NCBI GenBank assembly: GCA_018267515.1
Contig: JAFDYJ010000035.1
Location: forward strand, 77,615-123,972
DNA length: 46,358 bases
Direction: 5' to 3'
Source of the DNA: Bacteroidota bacterium
GTDB lineage: Bacteria; Bacteroidota; Bacteroidia; Chitinophagales; Chitinophagaceae
The notes beneath the pieces were generated by a model. It was not told where the DNA came from, made no database searches, and worked only from the letters and a program-made list of their open reading frames with translations. Below, piece after piece: positions 26,070-34,972 of the stretch. Numbering within the stretch: position 1 is the stretch's first letter; the number at the start of each line of letters is the position of its first letter. The position numbers and the translations under genes were made by a program.

Positions 26070-27407
26070 TTATTTTTCCAAACCGGAACTTAATATTCCG
26101 GCTGTCTGCAATAATTTATGATAGGCAACAAATGCATCAGCCTTTGCAAATGTGTAATTCAATTTTGCCTGGAATTGAGCTACATCTGCTTCCAGCAAAT
26201 CAGTGGTTGTAGCGAGGCTGTTATCAAATTTGTTCTTCACTATTTTATAATTCTCAGAAGCCTGCTCTACTGCTTTTATATAAACATCAATCTTTTTCCG
26301 GCTGCTGAGTAAGTTCAGATAACTCTTATTTACCTGTAGCTGCAAGACATCTCCCATCATCTGTTCTGTCAGCGCCATCTCTCTTTCCTTCGCTTCTGCC
26401 TGTTGCACCTTTGCTTTTGTTTTCCACAAGGATCCTATATTGTAAGAAACACCCACACCTAGGTTTACGGCATTCGTTATGGAAAAGAATTTCGGAATAT
26501 CAGCAGCAATATATCCTCCTGTTAGCTGCAGGTTGGGGTACAACTGGGCTTCCGTAGCCTTTACCAGAGTTGCTGCAGCTTTTTTTCTGTAAGAAATAGC
26601 CTGAATATCTTTCCTGTTGGTAGTTGCCGCTTGTAAAAAATCTTCCAGGGTACGATCATCTTCTCTTTTTTCAATCTCTGTAGTATCTAATTCCAGTTCT
26701 GTATGGGCAGGCAAACCCAGCATCAGGTCCATATTTACGGTAGCCATTTGCAAATTATTTTGAGCATCCAGTAAACTCAATTCTATATTGGAAGTCTGCA
26801 ATTGTGCTTTTAACAGATCATTCCTGGCCAGTAATCCGTTTTTTTCCAGGTTGCTGAAATCTTTTTCCCGTTGGCGTGACTGCTGCAAATTATCCTGCAC
26901 CAGTTTTACCGCTGAAGCCGATTTATATAAATTAGCAAAGGCTTCAATTATATTTTGAATTCCTTCATCTTTATTGTTATCTGCATCCAGCCGGGCAGCC
27001 TGCTCCAGGTACCTGGAAGATTCAATACCCAGCCGGATACGTCCTCCTGCATAAAGGGGAAGTGAAATGTTCATAATACCATATACAGCCTGTGAAATGT
27101 CAGGCATAGCAGTGTTAGACCCGCTTCCGCCGTTATTAGGTTCGCCCTTCATTTTAATATTTGACCCCATTAACCGCATATAAGCTCCGCTGACACCGGC
27201 ATCCGGTAATTTTTTTTCAACAGCTTCTTTTACTGCAGCAGCAGCCTCCAGTATCTTTTCCTTATTGAGTTGAAGCTGCTTGCTGTTCTGAACTCCCAGG
27301 TTGATGGCATCATTTAACGTCAATTGCTTTTTTACCTGAGCCGATAAGCTACCGGTAAAACAAATTGAGATTACTATAAAAATAAATCCGGCTCCTTTAC
27401 GCTTCAT
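26070..27407 (-). CDS. tolC: TolC-family outer-membrane efflux channel
   Basis: A 445-residue outer-membrane factor with a signal peptide (MKRKGAGFIFIVISICFTGSLSAQ) and two long helical repeats typical of TolC. The first contains LTLNDAINLGVQNSKQLQL and the second LLGLPAHTELEL followed by the KATEAQLYPNLQLTGGY segment. It forms the trans-periplasmic tunnel for the EmrAB-like pump downstream. Its start overlaps the last 11 bases of tetR, so the two are translationally linked. The adaptor begins 27 bases after its stop. Confidence 0.92.
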   Translation of the reverse strand: MKRKGAGFIFIVISICFTGSLSAQVKKQLTLNDAINLGVQNSKQLQLNKEKILEAAAAVKEAVEKKLPDAGVSGAYMRLMGSNIKMKGEPNNGGSGSNTAMPDISQAVYGIMNISLPLYAGGRIRLGIESSRYLEQAARLDADNNKDEGIQNIIEAFANLYKSASAVKLVQDNLQQSRQREKDFSNLEKNGLLARNDLLKAQLQTSNIELSLLDAQNNLQMATVNMDLMLGLPAHTELELDTTEIEKREDDRTLEDFLQAATTNRKDIQAISYRKKAAATLVKATEAQLYPNLQLTGGYIAADIPKFFSITNAVNLGVGVSYNIGSLWKTKAKVQQAEAKEREMALTEQMMGDVLQLQVNKSYLNLLSSRKKIDVYIKAVEQASENYKIVKNKFDNSLATTTDLLEADVAQFQAKLNYTFAKADAFVAYHKLLQTAGILSSGLEK

Positions 27408-28026
27408 ATGTCAGAATAGATTTAAATATTGTTTTCAGATGTAGGTTCAGTTTCTTTTTAAGATGTGCCTGGAACTGCTCATCCGGCATAGACTGAAGTT
27501 TGTTGATCTCCCGGTAATAATGCTGTGTAGTAAACAGGTTGCTTGTAGTACCAATCAATGTGGCCATCATCAGCGGGACATCAATATTTTTTTTGAATTC
27601 TCCTTTCTTCTGGCCTTCAGCAATCAGGCGCTGTACCAGGTCCTGGTTGGTTTTTTTCAACTGGTGAATCAGCTTATGCGTGGCGCCTGTCGCATTCACC
27701 ATTTGTTCTCTCGCCATGATTTTATGAAAATTCTGACGCTCCATCATCCGGTCAATATAAGTTCCTATCAGCAGGAACACTTTTTCCATAGAGCTCATCT
27801 TCTGATCCTGTACTAAAGTTTCCAGCTGCAACCGGATATTTTCTCCCCGGTATTTAAATATTGATTCTAATAATTTTTCTTTCGAACCGAAGTAATAGGA
27901 TACCATGGCAATATTGACTCTGGCTTCATCCACAATATCACGAACAGAAGTCCCGGCAAATCCCCTTTCGGCAAAAAGCCGTTCCGCTGACTCCATGATG
28001 GATATTTGCTTTTCGTTATACTCCAT
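27397..28026 (-). CDS. TetR-family repressor of the efflux operon
   Basis: A 209-residue regulator from ATG 28026 (MEYNEKQISIME; the frame is open to 28065 but crosses the -7 element). The N-terminal helix-turn-helix is ERGFAGTSVRDIVDEARVN followed by MVSYYFGSKEKLLESIF (about residues 19-55), characteristic of TetR. The C-terminal ligand domain is helical and unassigned. It leads a four-gene efflux operon, and a 20-bp inverted repeat overlaps its own promoter, so it is very likely autoregulated and derepressed by a drug-like ligand. Confidence 0.93.
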   Translation of the reverse strand: MEYNEKQISIMESAERLFAERGFAGTSVRDIVDEARVNIAMVSYYFGSKEKLLESIFKYRGENIRLQLETLVQDQKMSSMEKVFLLIGTYIDRMMERQNFHKIMAREQMVNATGATHKLIHQLKKTNQDLVQRLIAEGQKKGEFKKNIDVPLMMATLIGTTSNLFTTQHYYREINKLQSMPDEQFQAHLKKKLNLHLKTIFKSILTYEA

Positions 28027-28052
28027 AAATATCGTTTTTGGAAAAGAGTCTG

Positions 28053-28082
28053 CAAAATTAAACAAACGTTTAATTAAAACAA
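28053..28082 (-). promoter_or_regulatory. Full promoter of the tetR-efflux operon
   Basis: Minus-strand TTG (28082-28080), exactly 19 bases, then TAATTTTG (28060-28053). Both halves match the Bacteroidota sigma consensus TTG-N19-TAnnTTTG. The -7 ends 27 bases before ATG 28026. Confidence 0.8.
28056..28075. promoter_or_regulatory. 20-bp inverted-repeat operator for TetR
   Basis: AATTAAAC (28056-28063), 4-base spacer, GTTTAATT (28068-28075). The arms are perfect. The site covers half of the -7 element and most of the spacer, the expected place for a repressor. A partial direct repeat (ACAAACGTTTA at 28062, ACAAGCGTTTA at 28079) adds a second possible half-site with 17-base spacing. Confidence 0.7.
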
Positions 28083-28158
28083 GCGTTTACATAAAAAAAA
28101 TCATGTAGGTTAATAAAATCACGGAATAACGAAGCCTGGAAAGTTGAGTTTTAGAAAG

Positions 28159-29373
28159 TTACCTCCGGCTGGCTATGAGCAGGTTCAGGTCAGTATATTT
28201 CAAATTGAAGCGTTCGCTCATATAGAAATTAGTTAATGACCCTTTATACAAATAGATGCCGCTGCGCAAATGAATATTATGCCAAAGCAGGTTTTCAAAA
28301 CCACCGGCATCTCCTGCTTCGAGCAACAAAGGCATCAGTACATTGCTGATTGCCTGAGAAGCGGTTCTTGCAAACCCGGAAGGTATATTGGGCACACAGT
28401 AGTGTATGACACCATATTTTAAAAAAATGGGATGTTCATGGCTGGTAATCTCTGATGTTTCAAAACATCCGCCCCGGTCAATACTTACATCAATAATTAC
28501 AGATCCGGGTCGCATATTACTCACCATTTCTTCTGTTACCACCATTGGAGTACGTCCGGTTTCTGAACCCAATGCACCTACCGCCACTTCACAGGTCTTC
28601 AGTTGCTTGGCAAGCATTCTCGGTTCAATTACTGATGTCCAGAGTCGTTGACCAATATTATTCTGCAATCGTTTTAAGCGATACACACTATTATCAAAAA
28701 CTTTGACTGAAGCGCCAAGTGCCAGGGCAGCTCTTGCTGTATATTCACCAACAATCCCGGCTCCCAGGATAATTACCTTCGTTGGCGCAATACCGGAAAT
28801 ACCACCTAACAAAACTCCTTTACCGTGGTTGGCAGAACTCAGGTATTGAGCAGCAATCAACATAACCGAGCTACCGGCAATCTCACTCATACTTCTAACA
28901 ATCGGGTAAGAGCCACTGTCATCTTTCAGATTTTCAAAAGATATAGCCGTTATTCTTTTATCCATCATTTTTTCCAGCAAATCCGCTTTTAAAATGGAAA
29001 GATGTATTGGTGAAATGAGGATCTGGTTTTGTTGCAGTAAAGGAATATCTTCATCTATTACCGGGGCGCTTTTTACCAATACCGGAGCTTTGAAAATTTC
29101 TTCACGGTCATACACAATTCTGGCGCCGGCATCATTATAATCTTTATCCCGGAAATGAGAAGCCTCCCCGGCATTATGTTCAATCGCCACCTGGTGGCCA
29201 TTGCTTACCAAAACACTTACGGCATCCGGCGTCAATGCAATCCGGTTTTCCTGGAATGCAGTCTCCCTTGGGATACCAATATGCATAGTGGCACCTCCCG
29301 GCTTAATATCCAGCTTTTCTTCTAAAGTCTCATAGCTAAATGAAGGAATGATGTTTGTTTGTTGCTGGGACAT
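28159..29373 (-). CDS. ald: Alanine dehydrogenase
   Basis: A 404-residue NAD-dependent enzyme converting L-alanine to pyruvate and ammonia, or the reverse. After an extra ~28-residue N-terminal stretch, the canonical start MHIGIPRETAFQENRIALTP appears. The pyruvate-site Lys (VLVKSAPV) and His (ISPIHLS), the Rossmann motif VIILGAGIVGEYTARAALALGA (about 198-219) and the active-site Asp in IDVSIDRGG are present. The alanine dehydrogenase/PntA family is certain; alanine as substrate is inferred from these residues. It follows tsaE, and its own full promoter lies at the tsaE 3' end. Confidence 0.88.
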   Translation of the reverse strand: MSQQQTNIIPSFSYETLEEKLDIKPGGATMHIGIPRETAFQENRIALTPDAVSVLVSNGHQVAIEHNAGEASHFRDKDYNDAGARIVYDREEIFKAPVLVKSAPVIDEDIPLLQQNQILISPIHLSILKADLLEKMMDKRITAISFENLKDDSGSYPIVRSMSEIAGSSVMLIAAQYLSSANHGKGVLLGGISGIAPTKVIILGAGIVGEYTARAALALGASVKVFDNSVYRLKRLQNNIGQRLWTSVIEPRMLAKQLKTCEVAVGALGSETGRTPMVVTEEMVSNMRPGSVIIDVSIDRGGCFETSEITSHEHPIFLKYGVIHYCVPNIPSGFARTASQAISNVLMPLLLEAGDAGGFENLLWHNIHLRSGIYLYKGSLTNFYMSERFNLKYTDLNLLIASRR

Positions 29374-29389
29374 GCAAAAGGCTTGCTAT

Positions 29390-29419
29390 CAAAATTACTT
29401 ATTTATCCATTATTTTCAA
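29390..29419 (-). promoter_or_regulatory. Full promoter of ald, overlapping the tsaE 3' end
   Basis: Minus-strand TTG (29419-29417), exactly 19 bases, TAATTTTG (29397-29390). The -33 half and most of the spacer lie inside the last codons of tsaE; the -7 ends 17 bases before the ald ATG. Confidence 0.75.
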
Positions 29420-29824
29420 CCTGCGAAATGCAGGGTTTATTATTTCCATGTAAACAGCTACACTTTCGTCCGGAAGAAGAGATGGAGCTCTTTCGGGCCA
29501 TTCCACAAAACAAATGTGATCTCCATACAGGCAATCCTCGATGCCGGCTTCAAAAACTTCTGATTCATTTTTCAGGCGATAAAGGTCAATATGATATATT
29601 TTCCGGACTTTTCCATACTCTTCAAAAGTATATTCATTGATCAGTGAAAAAGTCGGGCTTCCTACCGTTTCTTTCACTTTTTTTATATCACACAAGGCAT
29701 GTATAAATGTAGTCTTCCCCACTCCCATCGGACCATGAAAAGAAAACACTCTTTTATCTTTCATTGCATTCCAGAAAGCAAGAGCGGTCTTCTGAATTGA
29801 ATCCAAAGTAAAAACCCATTCCAT
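29399..29824 (-). CDS. tsaE: tRNA t6A synthesis ATPase TsaE
   Basis: A 141-residue P-loop ATPase that works with TsaB, TsaC and TsaD to make N6-threonylcarbamoyladenosine at position 37 of ANN-decoding tRNAs. Walker A is FHGPMGVGKTTF (about residues 29-40). The family segments SPTFSLINEY and IYHIDLYRL and the late FVEWPE block are all present. Normal length. Only 25 bases separate its stop from the ald start; tsaE is divergent from the copper ATPase gene. Confidence 0.95.
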   Translation of the reverse strand: MEWVFTLDSIQKTALAFWNAMKDKRVFSFHGPMGVGKTTFIHALCDIKKVKETVGSPTFSLINEYTFEEYGKVRKIYHIDLYRLKNESEVFEAGIEDCLYGDHICFVEWPERAPSLLPDESVAVYMEIINPAFRRLKIMDK

Positions 29825-29902
29825 AAAGCAAATGTAAACAGGATCGGCAACGCTGTTGCATTTATATTCCCCAAAGTAGAAATTTTGGCTGACCTAATTG
29901 GA

Positions 29903-29910
29903 TAAATTTG
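29903..29910 (+). promoter_or_regulatory. -7 promoter element of the copper ATPase gene
   Basis: TAAATTTG, an exact TAnnTTTG match. It lies inside the longest reading frame, so the true start must be one of the ATGs just downstream (29922 or 29928). Confidence 0.55.
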
Positions 29911-29921
29911 CAATGTTTAAA

Positions 29922-32039
29922 ATGAATATGGAAAAAGTTCAGTGGAAAGTCGAAGGAATGGATTGCTCAAATTGTGCTCTCACAATCCGGAAATACCTGG
30001 AGAAAGAAGGCATGAAAAATGTGAAAGTGAATTTTGCAAATGGTGATGTGCTTTTTGATACAAGCGAAGATTTTACCAAAGAAGAAATAGCAAAGGGAAT
30101 TCATGGGCTGGGATATACGGTAGTAAATATGCAAACAGCTCTCTCCGAAAAAAAGCAGTTCCTGGCTACTCATTTGCAACGATTTCTTTTTTGCCTGCCC
30201 TTTACCCTGATCCTGATGCTTCATATGATACCGGGGATACACTTTGAATGGTTAATGAATCCCTGGATCAATTTAGCATTATGCATACCCGTATATTTTA
30301 CCGGGATGAAATATTTCGGGAAAAGCGCCTGGAAAAGTATCCGAAATGGAATTCCAAACATGAATGTGCTGATTACATTGGGATCAACGGCTGCATTCGT
30401 TTACAGCTTAGCTGCTTCTTTGATGGGTTTGGGAGAGGCTTATCTTTTTTATGAAACAGCTGCCACCATCATCACCCTTATCTTTCTAGGAAATTACCTG
30501 GAGCAGGCTTCTATCGGGTCCACACAAAGGGCTTTAAAGAAATTAGTGCGATCACAAAAAGTAATGGCCAATGTAATTGCATTTGATGATCAGCATGCAG
30601 AGCATATTTTCCCGGTGGAAAATACAGAACTGAGAGCCGGAGACCTGCTGCTCATCAAAAGCGGGGAGCAGGTACCTGCAGATTGTAAAATTTTATGGGG
30701 TAATGCAAGTGTGAATGAAGCAATTCTCACCGGTGAAAGCCTGCCTGTTCTCAAACAAATCAAAGATCAACTGATCGGCGGAAGTATATTAAATGACGGA
30801 ACAGTAAAAGCACAAGTAACTGCTGCCGGAGATGACACTATACTTTCCGGTATTATCAACCTGGTGAAACAGGCACAGGGAGAAAAGCCTCCCGTTCAGC
30901 AAATGGCTGATAAAATCAGCGCTGTTTTTGTTCCGGTAGTATTAATTATCGCTGCTATCACTTTAGCTGCCAACTGGATCATACTGGGTAGTTTCACACC
31001 TGCAATCATGCGTGCCATTGCAGTTCTGGTTATTGCTTGTCCCTGTGCAATGGGTTTAGCCACCCCGGCAGCTATTGCCGTAGGATTAGGCCGTGGCACA
31101 CGTAAAGGAATTTTATTTCGCAATGCCACCAGCCTGGAGTTATTTAAAAATATTCAACAAGCTGTTTTTGATAAAACGGGAACCCTGACAACCGGAAAAC
31201 TCCGGGTTGCCGCTTTTCACTTTGAAAACAGCACCGAAGACGAATTTAAAAAAATTGTTTTCTCATTAGAAAAATATTCAGCTCATCCCATTGCAAAATC
31301 CATTGTAAACGAATGGAAGAGAAAAGATGAAATAAGATGGAAGAAAATTGAAGAAATAAAAGGTCTCGGAATAAAAGCTGAAGACAAAGAAGGAAACATT
31401 TATATCGCCGGTTCTTTTAAAATTGCTGAATCGCTGACAGATAATGATATACACAATGTGTATATCAAAAAAAATGAATCCTTGCTGGGCTGGATTGATC
31501 TGAAAGATGAGCTGAGGCCGGAAGCAAAAACTGTTATCTCCTACCTGCATTCAAAAGGTATTAAAACTATCCTGCTCACCGGTGACAGGTATCAAAGAAG
31601 TAAAGAATTGGCGAATGAACTGGGTATTGACGAAGTGATAGCCGAGCAATCTCCGCTTCAAAAACTGGAAATCGTTTCTAATCTTACTTCTCATGCACCC
31701 ACAATTATGGTAGGCGATGGCATCAATGATGCCCCGGCATTAGCAAAAGCGACTATTGGAATTTCTATCAGCGATGCTTCCCAACTTGCCATGCAGACAG
31801 CCCAGGTGGTATTGATGAATCATGGACTGGCCACCCTTCCCCTGGCTTTAGGCCTGGGAAAACATACTTTTATTACCATTAAGCAAAACCTGTTCTGGGC
31901 ATTTTTTTATAATATTGTTGCCATCCCTGTTGCAGCATTGGGCTTTCTGACCCCTTCATTCAGTGCCCTGGCAATGGGATTCAGCGATGTAATTCTGGCA
32001 ATAAATTCGGCCAGGTTATTTACCAAGAAGGTGGAATAG
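29922..32039 (+). CDS. copA: Copper-translocating P1B-type ATPase (CopA-like)
   Basis: A 705-residue heavy-metal P-type ATPase, probably exporting Cu(I). From ATG 29922 it has one N-terminal HMA domain with GMDCSNC (Cys15, Cys18), eight predicted membrane helices, the intramembrane CPC motif (ACPCAMGLATP), the phosphorylation motif DKTGTLT, the SAHPIAKS HP-locus and the hinge GDGINDAPALAKA. YNIVAIP and MGFSDVILAINS in the last helices fit copper/silver ATPases. The HMA domain is single. No CueR/CsoR regulator or copper chaperone is adjacent. ATG 29913 is not excluded as start, but the -7 element favours 29922 or 29928. Confidence 0.93.
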   Translation: MNMEKVQWKVEGMDCSNCALTIRKYLEKEGMKNVKVNFANGDVLFDTSEDFTKEEIAKGIHGLGYTVVNMQTALSEKKQFLATHLQRFLFCLPFTLILMLHMIPGIHFEWLMNPWINLALCIPVYFTGMKYFGKSAWKSIRNGIPNMNVLITLGSTAAFVYSLAASLMGLGEAYLFYETAATIITLIFLGNYLEQASIGSTQRALKKLVRSQKVMANVIAFDDQHAEHIFPVENTELRAGDLLLIKSGEQVPADCKILWGNASVNEAILTGESLPVLKQIKDQLIGGSILNDGTVKAQVTAAGDDTILSGIINLVKQAQGEKPPVQQMADKISAVFVPVVLIIAAITLAANWIILGSFTPAIMRAIAVLVIACPCAMGLATPAAIAVGLGRGTRKGILFRNATSLELFKNIQQAVFDKTGTLTTGKLRVAAFHFENSTEDEFKKIVFSLEKYSAHPIAKSIVNEWKRKDEIRWKKIEEIKGLGIKAEDKEGNIYIAGSFKIAESLTDNDIHNVYIKKNESLLGWIDLKDELRPEAKTVISYLHSKGIKTILLTGDRYQRSKELANELGIDEVIAEQSPLQKLEIVSNLTSHAPTIMVGDGINDAPALAKATIGISISDASQLAMQTAQVVLMNHGLATLPLALGLGKHTFITIKQNLFWAFFYNIVAIPVAALGFLTPSFSALAMGFSDVILAINSARLFTKKVE

Positions 32040-32085
32040 CTTAACAATTTTTCTTTTCCTAACTTCATATTTACCTGCTTGCACA

Positions 32086-34014
32086 TTGACTAATATTCAA
32101 AAAATATTAAAAGACTATTGGGACTTTGATTCATTCCGCCCGTTACAAAAAGAAATCATTGAATCTGTTTTAATGGGAAATGATACGCTTGCCTTAATGC
32201 CGACCGGCGGAGGTAAATCGCTTTGTTACCAGGTACCTGCTCTCGCAAAAGAGGGCTTGTGTCTTGTCATTTCTCCATTAATAGCATTGATGAAAGACCA
32301 GGTGGAAAATATCCGGAAAAAAGGGATTACCGCTTTTGCCATTTATTCCGGGATGAGCAGAAAAGAAATTATAAATATTTTAAAAGTTGCTTCCAACAGC
32401 AATTGCAAGTTCTTATATATTTCACCGGAAAGACTGGAAACAGCTTTATTCAAAGAATATTTACCGGGAATGGGCATTAACCTTGTTGCCGTAGATGAAG
32501 CACATTGTATTTCTCAATGGGGTTATGATTTCCGACCTTCCTATTTACGAATTGCAGCGTTAAGAGAAGAATTACCGGGTATCCCGTTTTTAGCATTGAC
32601 GGCCTCTGCGACAGCAGAAGTGCAAACCGATATTTGCAATCAATTAAAATTCCCTGGCCAAAATATATTTCGCCAGTCTTTTGAAAGGCCTAATCTTTCT
32701 TACAGCGTATTCAATGTTGATTCAAAAATCAGGAAGATAACCGAAATACTCACCAAAGTTGCCGGTAGTGCTATCATTTACTGCAAAAGCCGGAAACGAA
32801 CCAAAGAAATCAGTGAACTATTACAACTCCAGAATATCTCTTCGGATTATTATCATGCCGGATTAGCACAGGAAATCCGAAACCGAAGACAGGAAGAGTG
32901 GATTCAAAATAAAATCCGTGTCATTGTTTGCACCAATGCATTTGGAATGGGAATTGACAAACCGGATGTAAGAACAGTAATACATGCAGACGTTCCTGAT
33001 TGTCTTGAAAACTATTACCAGGAAGCCGGCCGGGCCGGGCGTGACGGGAAAAAAGCATTTGCCGTTTTACTTTACGATGAAAATGACTTAACTAATTTAG
33101 ATGAACAGATAACGCTAAGGTTCCCACCGCTGGCGGAAATTAAAAATGTTTACCAGGCTATTGGTAACTACATACAGTTGCCTGCCGGCAGTGGCCAGGG
33201 AGAATCATTTGATTTTGATTTTACAGACTTTCTAAAAAAATTCAAACTCAACAGTCATACCGTTTTGTTTTCATTGAAAGCGCTGGAACAGGAAGGATGG
33301 CTTTCCTTTAATGAACAGGTTTTTATTCCTTCATCCGTTCAATTCACTGTCGGGAAAAATCAGCTTTACGAATTTGAAAAGCTACATCCGGATCTCGAAC
33401 CCGCTATCAAATCATTACTCAGGGCCTATGAAGGAATATTTGACCAGGAAGTGGCTATTTCGGAATTAGTATTAACAAAGTTGATAAAAAAAGATTCCGA
33501 GGAAGTCAAATTGCAATTGAAGAAGCTCCATCACCATGGAATCATTTGCTATAGACCCCAAAAAGACAACCCACAAATATTCTGGTTACGCAATCGTGTA
33601 AAAGCTGAAGACCTGTCAATTAACATGACAGATTATAACCGAAGGAAAGAACAATTCAGGTTACGCCTAAAGAAACTGATCGAGTTTGTACTTGAAAAAT
33701 CAGGTTGCCGCAGCCGGTTGATTGCTTCCTACTTTGGTGACAATTCCCTTTCCCGATGCAGAATTTGTGATAACTGTCTCAGGTTAAAATCTGCTGAACT
33801 AAATAAAGAAGAATTTGATAATATCAATTGCCAAATCCTCAATGCTGTTCAGTCAGAGCCGGTTCATTCAAGGGATCTGCTGGAAAAACTTAGCGGAATA
33901 AAAAAAGAAAAAGCCTGGAAGGTTCTCGAATTCCTCCAGGCTGAAAATAAAATTGAAACCGACAAAGACGGTTGGATAAAACTATTATCACTCAAAAAGA
34001 TTTTTTACAAATAA
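32086..34014 (+). CDS. recQ: RecQ-family ATP-dependent DNA helicase
   Basis: A 642-residue superfamily-2 3'-5' helicase acting in recombination and replication-fork repair. Motif 0 is DSFRPLQKEII, Walker A is MPTGGGKSLCYQ (about residues 38-49), the DEAH motif is VDEAHCISQWGYDFRPSY, and motif VI is YYQEAGRAGRDGK. Zinc-binding cysteines follow late in SGCRSRLI and CRICDNC. A long segment of about 190 residues separates helicase and zinc site, and no HRDC domain is seen, as in short Bacteroidota RecQ proteins. The start is TTG 32086: no in-frame ATG exists between the copA stop and motif 0. Confidence 0.93.
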   Translation: MTNIQKILKDYWDFDSFRPLQKEIIESVLMGNDTLALMPTGGGKSLCYQVPALAKEGLCLVISPLIALMKDQVENIRKKGITAFAIYSGMSRKEIINILKVASNSNCKFLYISPERLETALFKEYLPGMGINLVAVDEAHCISQWGYDFRPSYLRIAALREELPGIPFLALTASATAEVQTDICNQLKFPGQNIFRQSFERPNLSYSVFNVDSKIRKITEILTKVAGSAIIYCKSRKRTKEISELLQLQNISSDYYHAGLAQEIRNRRQEEWIQNKIRVIVCTNAFGMGIDKPDVRTVIHADVPDCLENYYQEAGRAGRDGKKAFAVLLYDENDLTNLDEQITLRFPPLAEIKNVYQAIGNYIQLPAGSGQGESFDFDFTDFLKKFKLNSHTVLFSLKALEQEGWLSFNEQVFIPSSVQFTVGKNQLYEFEKLHPDLEPAIKSLLRAYEGIFDQEVAISELVLTKLIKKDSEEVKLQLKKLHHHGIICYRPQKDNPQIFWLRNRVKAEDLSINMTDYNRRKEQFRLRLKKLIEFVLEKSGCRSRLIASYFGDNSLSRCRICDNCLRLKSAELNKEEFDNINCQILNAVQSEPVHSRDLLEKLSGIKKEKAWKVLEFLQAENKIETDKDGWIKLLSLKKIFYK

Positions 34015-34030
34015 TCCGTCCATCACAAAC

Positions 34031-34765
34031 TTATTGTGCAGAATCGGCTGCATTCTTCAGGTCTTTGATAGCGCCGCCAAGTTCTTCAGGAGCGATATTT
34101 TTTTCTTTCATGGCTCTTTTTTCACAGACTTTGCATAGTTGCGAAAGGCCTCTTTGCTCAAAGGATTGCCTGATGGTAGCTTGCGTAACTCCATCCCTGT
34201 TCTTAATATATTGGCAATCCCGGTAAATGTGATATACCGTTCCTTCTTTAGCCAGATACACCAGGTTATTTCCGGGAGTGAGTTGACTTAATACACTATC
34301 CTGTTGATTAATCTGGGCAGTATATTTTTCGATTGAAGGAGGATTGAAATCTATACCAAAAATACCGGCTATCAGCATGGCAACAACCGCAATCACTCCC
34401 GCAATCCCTTTGGTCTTTTTATCAATATTCTTATTTGAAAATATGGCAATCACCAAGGGTAGAAATGCTAATACGGCAATGATCGCTCCTAACTGGTTTT
34501 GAATAAAAAAACGAACCTTGTCTTTTTCAGATGCAGGATCCAGCCGGTTGGCTTTTTTCCATAAAATGGACCCTACGACTGACAAAATTAAAATCGCAAC
34601 AATGGCTACAATTAACCATACCATTGTTTCATTATGTATCAATTTTAAAATGGCAAAAATTTCTCCCCCAATAGCTACGATCCAGGCTAAAATGGCAAAC
34701 AGGCGCAGTTGCTTTGCTTTCGCCTTACTTTCTTCACTGGCAACAAATACTTTTTGTTCAGGCAT
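34031..34765 (-). CDS. Membrane protein with C-terminal His/Cys motif
   Basis: A 244-residue protein of unknown function. Four hydrophobic segments (about residues 22-42, 49-68, 92-110, 120-138) precede a soluble tail. The tail holds YHIYRDCQYI (His179, Cys184) and QLCKVCEKR (Cys211, Cys214). That H-x4-C ... C-x2-C arrangement looks like the small zinc-binding module seen at the ends of some nucleases and Ada-type proteins; zinc binding is inferred. It converges with recQ (16-base gap). The 207 bases upstream, up to the HerA-like stop, hold only AT-rich sequence. Confidence 0.65.
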   Translation of the reverse strand: MPEQKVFVASEESKAKAKQLRLFAILAWIVAIGGEIFAILKLIHNETMVWLIVAIVAILILSVVGSILWKKANRLDPASEKDKVRFFIQNQLGAIIAVLAFLPLVIAIFSNKNIDKKTKGIAGVIAVVAMLIAGIFGIDFNPPSIEKYTAQINQQDSVLSQLTPGNNLVYLAKEGTVYHIYRDCQYIKNRDGVTQATIRQSFEQRGLSQLCKVCEKRAMKEKNIAPEELGGAIKDLKNAADSAQ

Positions 34766-34972
34766 AATTTTACTTTTAATTATTAAATAATAAAAACCCT
34801 AAAAACGGTATAACAATAAACAAATACTAATATAAGACATTTTATAACCCGACTGCTGAAGTTATCTTTTCAATCTCAACAAAGATGAGTTTGTTTTTGC
34901 TGTATTAAAAAAAGAGGTCTGGATCTGCCAAAACAATATAAAAAAAGGGAAAAACTGAATGAGGAAAAATAT

